Assembly (NCBI RefSeq): GCF_016428915.1
Contig: NZ_JAELTP010000028.1
Location: 1 to 55,324 of the forward strand
Length of the DNA stretch: 55,324 bases
DNA from: Pandoraea sp. ASV26
GTDB lineage: Bacteria > Pseudomonadota > Gammaproteobacteria > Burkholderiales > Burkholderiaceae
Direction of reading: 5' to 3'
Shown: one piece after another, positions 26,887 through 34,401 of the stretch
Numbering within the stretch: position 1 is the first letter of the stretch
How the letters are laid out: each line of letters begins with the position of its first letter
The notes under the pieces: model-generated
Seen by the model: only the letters and a program-made list of their open reading frames with translations
Databases searched by the model: none
Told to the model about the DNA's origin: nothing
Position numbers and translations under genes: made by a program

Positions 26887-28073
26887 GCACGGTCCTTGCT
26901 GAGAAAGCGTTCGACCAAACGTGTCCAGAAGGCGGCCCCGATGGTCAGATTGTCGTCGTTGAAGTCGTACTTGGCGTTGTGCAGCATCGGCCGGCCTTCG
27001 CCGTTACCCAGGCGAATGAAGCAGCCCGGCACCTTTTGCAGGTAGTAAGCGAAGTCCTCGCTACCCGCGATCGGCGGGAACGGCGAGATGATGTGCTCGG
27101 CACCCACCAGCTCTTCGGCCACGCTGCGCGCGAATTCGGTCTCTGCCTCGCTGTTCACGAGCACCGGGTAGCCACGGATGTACTCGATGTCGGCGCTCGC
27201 GCCGTAACCTTCCGTGTGCGACTTCACCAGCGCGCGAATGCGCTCTTCGAGCGTGGCGCGCACCTTCGGGGAGAACGAGCGCACGCTCATTTCCAGGGTG
27301 GCGTCTTCGGGAATCACGTTCGGCGCGAAACCGGCGTGGAACGCGCCGACCGTGACCACGGCGGCTTCGGTCGGGTCGATGTTGCGCGCGACCACGGTTT
27401 GCAGCGCCATCACGAGGCTGCTGCCGATCACCACCGGATCGATGGCCAGATGCGGACGCGCCGCATGGCCGCCACGGCCGTGAATGCGAATCTTGACGGT
27501 GTCGCACGCAGCCATGAGCGGACCGGCGCGGAAACCGAACGTGCCCGTAGCCACCCCCGGATGATTGTGCAGGCCGAAGATCGCCTCGCACGGGAAGCGC
27601 TCGAACAAGCCGTCGGCGATCATCTGCTCGGCGCCGCTGTTCGAGCCGGCTTCTTCCGCCGGCTGGAAAATCAGATGCACGGTGCCGTCGAAATTGCGTG
27701 TCTTCGCAAGCTGTTGTGCCGCGCCAAGCAGCACGGTCGTGTGGCCGTCGTGACCACAGGCGTGCATCTTGCCGTCGTGCACGCTGGCGTACGCGAGACC
27801 GGTCTGCTCGTGAATCGGCAGCGCGTCCATGTCGGCGCGCACGCCCACAGTGCGAGCGCTGGTGCCCACGGTGAGCGAGGCCACAACGCCGTGACCGCCG
27901 ACGTTGCGCGTGACCTGATAACCCCAGCTCTCCAGCTTCTGCGCCACGTAATGCGACGTGTCGACTTCCTCGTAGGACAGCTCGGGGTGTTGGTGGATGT
28001 GGTGACGAATCTCGGCCAACTGCTCACGCGCGTCGACCAGATCGCCGACTTCGCAATAGCGAATCTCGCTCAT
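26883..28073 (-). CDS. M20D-family amidohydrolase (hippurate hydrolase/IAA-amino acid hydrolase type)
   Basis: 396 residues from ATG 28073, preceded by GAGGAG. Metal-binding motifs: HACGHDGHTTVLLGA (Cys/His pair), FQPAEEAGSNSGAEQMI (Glu pair), LHNHPG, and the late SEDFAYY. The lid domain shows GRGGHAARPHLAIDP. Family members cleave N-acyl amino acids such as hippurate, N-acetyl-amino acids or auxin conjugates. Overlap with the MHS carrier gene and a divergent LysR regulator make a compact uptake-and-hydrolysis unit. Confidence 0.92.
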   Translation of the reverse strand: MSEIRYCEVGDLVDAREQLAEIRHHIHQHPELSYEEVDTSHYVAQKLESWGYQVTRNVGGHGVVASLTVGTSARTVGVRADMDALPIHEQTGLAYASVHDGKMHACGHDGHTTVLLGAAQQLAKTRNFDGTVHLIFQPAEEAGSNSGAEQMIADGLFERFPCEAIFGLHNHPGVATGTFGFRAGPLMAACDTVKIRIHGRGGHAARPHLAIDPVVIGSSLVMALQTVVARNIDPTEAAVVTVGAFHAGFAPNVIPEDATLEMSVRSFSPKVRATLEERIRALVKSHTEGYGASADIEYIRGYPVLVNSEAETEFARSVAEELVGAEHIISPFPPIAGSEDFAYYLQKVPGCFIRLGNGEGRPMLHNAKYDFNDDNLTIGAAFWTRLVERFLSKDRA

Positions 28074-28223
28074 CGGGGGCTCCTCTCTTTTTGAATAACG
28101 CGGAGTATTGCATCGACGAAATTTCGCACCCATGACGCAAACCACGTCAAAATGTTGCTCTCAGGTCAACAATCGAACGTTCCGGCATCGCCGGGAGAGG
28201 GCGGCATCGGCGTCAAAAAATCG

Positions 28224-28236
28224 CTTTGATTCAAAG
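28224..28236. promoter_or_regulatory. LysR-type binding-site candidate
   Basis: CTTTGA-T-TCAAAG is a perfect inverted repeat with a one-base centre in the divergent region between the amidohydrolase and the LysR gene, 102 bases before the regulator start. It fits the T-N11-A pattern of LysR boxes. Confidence 0.5.
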
Positions 28237-28337
28237 ACTTGACGAGATCCATCGGGTATTCGACGCCCCGACGGCCGCAGCCGGGGCCATGCCCGGCCGG
28301 CATCGCGTCTTCACTCCAATGCCACAGTGAAACCAAC

Positions 28338-29258
28338 ATGACAAACGAGTCCTGGATGGACGACATTGGCGAGCGTCCGCTCAAATACCTCGCCGAAATT
28401 GCCGCCACGGGCGGCGTGCGCATGGCCGCCGAAGCGCTGGGCGTGAATCCGTCCGTGGTCAGCCGGCAGGTCGCGGCACTCGAGCGGCGTCTGCGCTTTC
28501 CGCTGATCGAGCGGCGCGGACGCAACGTGAGCGTGACCGAGATCGGTCAGGTGCTCATCGACTATTACCGCGACGGCCAGCGCCGTCAGCGCGACCTGTC
28601 GGCACGGCTGGAGGAATATCGGCATCTGAAGCGCGGCAAGGTGGCCATCGGCGTGGGGGAGGGCTTCATCGGACGTCTGATCGCGCAGGCGTTGCAGCGC
28701 TTCTCGAAAAGCTATCCGGACATCCTCGTCGAGATTCGCTCCGGCCCGACGCCCGCAGTGCTCTCGCTCGTGCGCGACGACGTGGTGGACATCGGTCTGT
28801 GCGCGCGCTCGGCCGACGACCCCACCATGCGCATTCACCCGTTCGCGCCGAAAGCGCTGTGCGCCGTGGTCGCGCCCACGCATCGTTTCGCGACAATGGC
28901 GAGCGTGCCGCCGTCGGAACTGGTGCACGAGCGGCTCATCTTCATGACCGAGGCGCACGGCGTGCAGCACTTCGTGCACTCGGTGCTCGATACCGCACGC
29001 CTGAACGTGATTCCCGCCTATCGCGTCGATCTGTTCAACACGGCGCAAACGCTCGCGGCGGCCGGCCTCGGTGTGGCGTTCATGTCGGCGATCACCGCGC
29101 GGCGCGGCATCGAACTCGGCGAACTGGTGGCCGTGCCCATCGACCACCCGATCGCCACCGGCTTCTCCAGCCAGATGATGACGCGTGTGGGACGCCGTCT
29201 GTCGCCCGCGGCCGATCACCTCTGGAAGCAACTCGCCCAGAGCCTTGCCAACCGCTGA
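28338..29258 (+). CDS. LysR-family transcriptional regulator
   Basis: 306 residues. Winged helix at about 10-70 (YLAEIAATGGVRMAAEALGVNPSVVSRQVAALERRL), followed by the substrate-binding fold (about 95-300). It is divergent from the M20 amidohydrolase/MHS carrier pair and probably activates it when its ligand, perhaps the N-acyl substrate, is present. ATG 28338 is preferred to an in-frame start at 28239 because the family begins shortly before the helix. Confidence 0.9.
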   Translation: MTNESWMDDIGERPLKYLAEIAATGGVRMAAEALGVNPSVVSRQVAALERRLRFPLIERRGRNVSVTEIGQVLIDYYRDGQRRQRDLSARLEEYRHLKRGKVAIGVGEGFIGRLIAQALQRFSKSYPDILVEIRSGPTPAVLSLVRDDVVDIGLCARSADDPTMRIHPFAPKALCAVVAPTHRFATMASVPPSELVHERLIFMTEAHGVQHFVHSVLDTARLNVIPAYRVDLFNTAQTLAAAGLGVAFMSAITARRGIELGELVAVPIDHPIATGFSSQMMTRVGRRLSPAADHLWKQLAQSLANR

Positions 29259-29332
29259 TGGACGCCCGCAGCCAAGCCTGTCACCGCAGATGGCGTATTA
29301 TCGGCCGGGTGTTGGATATTCCTGCCTGTTAG

Positions 29333-30760
29333 ATGACGACCGACTCGAACCCACCCGCCCACCGGCGACTCCGTGCGCGCTTCGTTGCGATCTCCTGGCG
29401 CGATCTCGCCGTGTCCTTCGGCCCTGTGGTGCTCGTCTCGATAGCGGCCGTCTGGCTTGCCGTGTGGCTCGTGAAGCCAGCGCCGCCACGCACCGTGACG
29501 CTGAGCGCCGGCCCGGAAGGCAGTTCCTTCTGGAACGCCGCGCAACGCTACAAGACGATCCTCGCGCGCGACGGCATCACGCTCAACGTCCTCACCTCCG
29601 AGGGCTCTCGCCAGAATATCGAGCGGCTCGCCGACGAGAAGCAGGACGTCGACCTCGGCCTGGTGCAGGGTGGCGTGTCGCAAGGTCTCGACGTCGATGG
29701 CCTCGTCTCGCTGGGCAGCGTCTTCTACGCGCCGATCTCCGTGTTCTATCGCGGCGAACGCGTCACGAAGCTGTCTGACTTCGCGGGCAAACGCATCGCC
29801 ATCGGCCGTGAAGGCAGTGGCGCACGCGCGCTGTCGCTCACACTGCTCAAGGCGAACGGCATCGAGCCGGGCGGCCCGACCAAGCTGACGGCCTACGACG
29901 GGCAGGAAGCCGCGCAAGCGCTGGTCGACGGCCGTGTCGACGCCGCCATGCTCACCGGCGACACCGCCACCGGCCCGACGATGGGCAAGTTGATCCGCAC
30001 CCCCGGCGTGCATCTGATGGACTTCGCGCAAGCCGATGCGTACACGCGCCGCTTCACCTATCTGAATCAACTCACGTTGCCGCGCGGCGTCTTCGATCTC
30101 GGACGCAACCTGCCCGCGCAACCGGTGCACGTCATCAGTCCGACGGTCGAACTCGTGGCGCGCGACAGTCTGCATCCGGCGCTGTCCGACCTGCTGATCG
30201 AAGCCGCGAAAGAAGTGCACGGCAAAGCCAATCTGTTGCAGCGCGCCGGGGAATTCCCATCGGCTCAGGTGCACGAATTCCCGATCTCCGACGACGCCGC
30301 GCGCTACTACCAGTCGGGCAAGGGCTTCCTGTACCGGCACTTGCCGTTCTGGATTGCGAGCCTCGCCGACCGCATCGTCGTGCTGCTCGTGCCCATCATC
30401 GTCGTGCTGATTCCCGCCTTCCGGCTGGTGCCGTCGCTGTATAGCTGGCGAGTCAAATCGCGGCTGTACCGCTGGTACGGCGCGCTCATCGCGCTCGAAC
30501 GCGAAGCGCTGGCCGACGATGCGCACGCCGAATATCGCAACCTGCGCCAGCGGCTCGACGCCATCGAAGCCGCCGTCAACCGCCTGAAGATCCCGCTCGC
30601 CTACGCCGACCAGTTCTATGTGCTGCGCGAACACATCGGCTTCGTGCGTCACCGGCTCGACGCCATGAACACGGCGCCGGGTGCGGCGAGTGACGACGCG
30701 GCCCGGCCAGCCGACGATGTGCCTCCCGCCACCGGCGACGCAAGCGTGCGAGGTGCCTGA
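29333..30760 (+). CDS. TAXI-family TRAP-type solute-binding protein, membrane-anchored orphan
   Basis: 475 residues. One membrane segment near residues 25-48 anchors the protein. The TAXI binding domain follows, with LSAGPEGSSFWNAAQRY, NIERLADEKQDVDLGLVQGG and KRIAIGREGSGARALSLTLL. A second long hydrophobic segment near 343-372 and a charged cytoplasmic C-terminal region with coiled-coil character (to about 450) follow. No TRAP DctQ/DctM-like permease is near. This two-helix form is known in proteobacteria without a partner permease, so it may sense rather than transport. Function not established. Confidence 0.85.
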   Translation: MTTDSNPPAHRRLRARFVAISWRDLAVSFGPVVLVSIAAVWLAVWLVKPAPPRTVTLSAGPEGSSFWNAAQRYKTILARDGITLNVLTSEGSRQNIERLADEKQDVDLGLVQGGVSQGLDVDGLVSLGSVFYAPISVFYRGERVTKLSDFAGKRIAIGREGSGARALSLTLLKANGIEPGGPTKLTAYDGQEAAQALVDGRVDAAMLTGDTATGPTMGKLIRTPGVHLMDFAQADAYTRRFTYLNQLTLPRGVFDLGRNLPAQPVHVISPTVELVARDSLHPALSDLLIEAAKEVHGKANLLQRAGEFPSAQVHEFPISDDAARYYQSGKGFLYRHLPFWIASLADRIVVLLVPIIVVLIPAFRLVPSLYSWRVKSRLYRWYGALIALEREALADDAHAEYRNLRQRLDAIEAAVNRLKIPLAYADQFYVLREHIGFVRHRLDAMNTAPGAASDDAARPADDVPPATGDASVRGA

Positions 30761-30856
30761 GCATCCCAAAGCAATGCTTATGCGATTCATAATCCGCACA
30801 AGCTTTTCTTATGGACGCACGAGGCGCAAACTGCTGACAGTTCCGGGCCAATACCT

Positions 30857-30880
30857 CGGTAGAGCGGTAGAGCGGTAGAG
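30857..30880. repeat. Short tandem repeat, three copies of CGGTAGAG
   Basis: Three exact 8-base copies in the gap before the acetyltransferase gene. Length changes here could alter spacing in its promoter; nothing else is seen in the 189-base gap. Confidence 0.7.
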
Positions 30881-30949
30881 CGCTACATCGACACGCCGCC
30901 ACGCTGACGTATTGGCCCGTCGTGAAATCCAACGCACTGATCCGTTCGT

Positions 30950-31570
30950 ATGCCGTCGTCCTCCTCACACTCCTCTCACGCCTCGCGCGCCGCTCACTCG
31001 TCAGCGCCCGGCGCGCCGCAACGCATCGGCACCGAACTGGCGCGTAGCGCATGCACGGTGCGTCCCGTGCGCGACGACGATCTGCCGGCCATCACGGCCA
31101 TCTACGCCCATCACGTGCGCACGGGTACGGCGTCGTTCGAGGAGGTGCCGCCCGACGAGGCCGAGATGCGTGAGCGTTGCGCCAAGGTGCTCGACGCCGG
31201 ACTGCCGTTCCTCGTCGCCGAACACGACGGCAAACTGCTCGGCTACGCGTACGCCACGCATTACCGTCCGCGCTCGGCCTACCGCTTCACGCTCGAGGAC
31301 TCTGTCTATATCGCCGCCGATGCGACGGGCCAAGGCGTGGGCCGCGCGCTGCTGCTCACGCTCATCGCGCGCTGTGAAGGCGGTCCGTGGCGGCAACTGA
31401 TTGCGAACGTCGGTGACAGCGGCAACGCGGCGTCGCTCGCCCTGCATGCCGCATGCGGCTTCGTGCAGACGGGTGTGCTCAAGTCGGTCGGCTTCAAGTT
31501 TGGTCGCTGGATCGACACCGTGCTCATGCAGCGGCCGCTCAATGCGGGCGACGCAACGCTGCCGGAGTGA
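30950..31570 (+). CDS. GNAT N-acetyltransferase, phosphinothricin-acetyltransferase-like
   Basis: 206 residues. After a Ser/Ala-rich leader of about 35 residues the GNAT fold starts at VRPVRDDDLPAITAIYAHHVRTGTASFEE, the usual start of Pat/Bar-like enzymes (also called methionine sulfoximine acetyltransferases). The acetyl-CoA loop is GQGVGRALLLTLI, and NVGDSGNAASLALHAACGF with the final FGRWIDTVLMQRPL are typical. It acetylates an amino group of a small amino-acid-like compound; real substrate unknown. There is no strong ribosome site at 30950 so the start is uncertain. Confidence 0.85.
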   Translation: MPSSSSHSSHASRAAHSSAPGAPQRIGTELARSACTVRPVRDDDLPAITAIYAHHVRTGTASFEEVPPDEAEMRERCAKVLDAGLPFLVAEHDGKLLGYAYATHYRPRSAYRFTLEDSVYIAADATGQGVGRALLLTLIARCEGGPWRQLIANVGDSGNAASLALHAACGFVQTGVLKSVGFKFGRWIDTVLMQRPLNAGDATLPE

Positions 31571-31583
31571 GTCGGCCGTCACC

Positions 31584-32321
31584 TTAAAACGGCGACGCGC
31601 GATCCAGTGCCTTGTAGTAACGAAAGATGCCGGTGGTGTTGAACGGGATGCGACGCGGTGACTTCAGATAAGCGGCGATGCGCGGCTCGCGGGCCACGGC
31701 GTCATGCACCGCCTGACATCGTGCAAACGCCTTGGCGAACCCCGACATCGCGCGCGGAAACGCGTAATGCAGCCCTTCGATGACCTGAAACAGCGAGAGG
31801 TCGGCGTAGGACATCGCGCCTTCGCAGAGCCAGCCGCCCGCCTGCGGATTGTTCGCCAGCACACGCTCGAAGTAGCCGAAGAATTTCGGCAGGCGGTAGT
31901 CGATCAGATCCGCCGTGCGCTTGCGCGCTTCCGCCCGTTGCTGGCTGTAGTACAGACGGCTCGCGATGGGATGATGCCCGTCGTGCACCTCGGTCACGAG
32001 ATCGGCAAGCGTGAGTTGCAACTGATTGACCCACCGGCGCGCGCGGGGCGACTCGCCCACCAGGCCCAGCAGCGGCCCGAGATACGCCAGAATGTTGGCC
32101 GTCTGCCCGATCAGTTCGTCACCCACGCGCAGGAAGGGCGGCGCGTAGGGCGGGTCCATGCACGCGGGATCGTCCATCGTGTGCAGCAGGCCTTCCATGC
32201 CCTGCCCGGGTGCGTGGCCCTGCACGATCTCCACATAAGGCGTGCCGGTGGCCTCGAAGGCGAGCCGGATAAACTCGCCGCGCCCTTGCAGGCCCGGCCA
32301 ATAGAACAGCTCGAAGGTCAT
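31584..32321 (-). CDS. Glutathione S-transferase family protein
   Basis: 245 residues: N-terminal thioredoxin-like domain (FELFYWPGLQGRGEFIRLAFEATG, with Tyr7 as possible glutathione-activating residue; the cis-Pro/SNAIL-like part is QTANILAYLG), then an all-helical domain. A strong GAGGAGG site precedes ATG 32321. The gene starts 15 bases after the wspR stop on the same strand, so it is probably read from the wsp operon. Detoxification or isomerase role; substrate unknown. Confidence 0.88.
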   Translation of the reverse strand: MTFELFYWPGLQGRGEFIRLAFEATGTPYVEIVQGHAPGQGMEGLLHTMDDPACMDPPYAPPFLRVGDELIGQTANILAYLGPLLGLVGESPRARRWVNQLQLTLADLVTEVHDGHHPIASRLYYSQQRAEARKRTADLIDYRLPKFFGYFERVLANNPQAGGWLCEGAMSYADLSLFQVIEGLHYAFPRAMSGFAKAFARCQAVHDAVAREPRIAAYLKSPRRIPFNTTGIFRYYKALDRASPF

Positions 32322-32336
32322 GCCCCCTCCTCAGGC

Positions 32337-33380
32337 TCAGGAAGCGCCTGGCTGCATCTCCACGCGATTCTTGCCCTGTTGTTTGGCGCGATAGAGCGCC
32401 AGATCCGCCGACTCGATCAACGAGGTCGACGCCATGTGGGTGCGCGGCACCAGCGCGGCGCCGCCGAGGCTGATCGTCACGTGACGGCCATTGGCCGAGC
32501 CCACGTGCGGAATCGCCATCGCATCGATCTGGGCGCGCACCTTTTCCGCGATCACCGCCGCACCGCTGGCCGACGTGTTCGGCAACACCATCACGAACTC
32601 TTCACCACCGAAGCGCGCAGCAAGATCGGCCGGACGCGACGCCGCATCGGCAATCGTGCCGGCAACGCGACGCAGCACGTCGTCGCCCGCAATGTGGCCG
32701 TACGTATCGTTATAGATCTTGAAGTTATCGACGTCGATCATCAGCAGCGCCATCTCACGCTGCTCTCGCAACGCGCGACGCCACTCCGCACCGAAGTACT
32801 CGTCGAAATAGCGACGGTTCGCCAGCCCCGTGAGGCCGTCGGAATGCGTGAGCCGCTGCAACTCCAGGTTCGTCTCGAGTAACTGCTGCTGACTCTCGCG
32901 CAGCGCGCGGTACGCCTCGTCGCGCTGAAGCAGGTTCATGTACGAGCGCGAGTGATAGCGAATGCGGGCCACCAGTTCAATGGTGTCGGGCAGCTTGACC
33001 AGATAGTCGTTCGCTCCCGCCGCGAAGGCTTCGCGCTTGATCGTCGATTCTTCCTTCGTCGAGAGCACGATGATCGGAATGTCGCGCGTGAGCGGACTCG
33101 CGCGATACTGCCGAACCAGCGACAGACCGTCGGTGCCCGGCATCACGAGATCTTGCAGGATCACGGTCGGACGGGTCTGTTCGGCCACGCGCAGCGCGTC
33201 ATCGGGATTCGAGCAGTAGTGGAAGTCGATGTTCGCTTCACCGGCCAGCGCCCGGCGGATGGCTTCGCCGACCATCGCCTGATCGTCGACGAGCAACACC
33301 ATTGCCGACGAATCGTTCAGACTGCTTTCGGCACCGGTCGTTTGTGCCGACGGCATGGTGGGGCGTGGGGTCGTCGTCAT
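32337..33380 (-). CDS. wspR: WspR: response regulator with diguanylate cyclase (GGEEF) domain
   Basis: 347 residues, matching Pseudomonas WspR. Receiver domain: acidic pair VDD near 31-33 and phospho-acceptor Asp77 in ILQDLVMPGTDG. A helical linker leads to a GGDEF domain with GGEEF at 258-262 and an inhibitory I-site R249-x-x-D252 five residues upstream. When phosphorylated by WspE it makes c-di-GMP from two GTP and drives biofilm formation. The start 33380 has AGG nine bases upstream; it begins 13 bases after the wspF stop. Confidence 0.95.
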   Translation of the reverse strand: MTTTPRPTMPSAQTTGAESSLNDSSAMVLLVDDQAMVGEAIRRALAGEANIDFHYCSNPDDALRVAEQTRPTVILQDLVMPGTDGLSLVRQYRASPLTRDIPIIVLSTKEESTIKREAFAAGANDYLVKLPDTIELVARIRYHSRSYMNLLQRDEAYRALRESQQQLLETNLELQRLTHSDGLTGLANRRYFDEYFGAEWRRALREQREMALLMIDVDNFKIYNDTYGHIAGDDVLRRVAGTIADAASRPADLAARFGGEEFVMVLPNTSASGAAVIAEKVRAQIDAMAIPHVGSANGRHVTISLGGAALVPRTHMASTSLIESADLALYRAKQQGKNRVEMQPGAS

Positions 33381-33393
33381 GATTTGCATCCTG

Positions 33394-34401
33394 TCATACA
33401 GTTCCAAACAACGCCACCAATTGTGGCGCAATGGTCGGTAGCGCGAGAATCTCCGACGCCGCGCCGGCTTCGGCTGCCGCTTTTGGCATGCCGTACACGG
33501 CGCTCGTCGCGCGATCCTGTGCGATCGTGATAAATCCCTGCGAGCGCATCGCACCGAGCCCGGCCGCGCCGTCGCGCCCCATGCCGGTGAGCAGCACCCC
33601 TACCGCGCGGGCGCGCCAGTTCTCGGCCACGCTTTGCAAAAACACATCGATGGACGGCCGGTACACGGCTTGCGTCGGCTCGTCGGTATACACGCAGCGG
33701 CCGCTCGCCTCGACACGCAGATGACGATTGCCGCCCGCGAGCAACACCACCCCCGCTCTCGGACGCTCACCGGCCTGCGCCAGACGCACGCTCAGCGATG
33801 TCTGCTGATCGAGCCACGTCGCCATGCCCGGGGCAAACGCATCGTCCACGTGCTGCACCACGATCACGCCCGCAGCGAAGTTTGCGGGCAGGCGTCCGAG
33901 CAGCGTCGCCAGTGCCGCCGGCCCGCCGGCAGAGGCGCCGATCGCGACCAGCGCGTCCGTGCCCTTGGCAGTCGCGGGCGCGACGACCGGTGGCGGCACG
34001 CGCGCATCGGCCTGTTGCGCGGCAATGGCTTCGATCTTCGCGAGCAGCGACGACGCAGGGCGCGCCCGGCCCGGTGTCCCGAGCACCGGGGTATCGACGG
34101 CGTCCACGGCACCCGCCCCCATCGCATCGAACACGAGGCTCGCGTGATGGCCGACGTCGGACGTCACGATCAGAATCGGGCAAGGGGTGCGACGCATGAT
34201 CTCGCGCGTGGCGGCCACGCCATCCATGACCGGCATGACGAGATCCATCAGCACGAGATCCGGCGGAACGGGCGCGCACAGCGCCACGGCTTGCGCGCCG
34301 TCGTGCGCGACCCAGGCCACTTCGAGCCCCGGGCGTTGCGCGAGCGTGCGGCGCAGCGCTTCGACAGCGATGGTCGAATCGTTGACGATCCCGATTCTCA
34401 T
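33394..34401 (-). CDS. wspF: WspF: CheB-type methylesterase response regulator
   Basis: 335 residues. Receiver domain with phospho-acceptor Asp53 (LVLMDLVMPVMDG), then the CheB methylesterase domain with catalytic Ser in IGASAGGP, His in VVQHVDDAF and Asp in GMGRDGAAGL. It demethylates WspA and so damps signalling; loss of wspF in pseudomonads locks the pathway on and gives wrinkly colonies. Starts in a four-base overlap with wspE (34398-34401). Confidence 0.95.
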   Translation of the reverse strand: MRIGIVNDSTIAVEALRRTLAQRPGLEVAWVAHDGAQAVALCAPVPPDLVLMDLVMPVMDGVAATREIMRRTPCPILIVTSDVGHHASLVFDAMGAGAVDAVDTPVLGTPGRARPASSLLAKIEAIAAQQADARVPPPVVAPATAKGTDALVAIGASAGGPAALATLLGRLPANFAAGVIVVQHVDDAFAPGMATWLDQQTSLSVRLAQAGERPRAGVVLLAGGNRHLRVEASGRCVYTDEPTQAVYRPSIDVFLQSVAENWRARAVGVLLTGMGRDGAAGLGAMRSQGFITIAQDRATSAVYGMPKAAAEAGAASEILALPTIAPQLVALFGTV

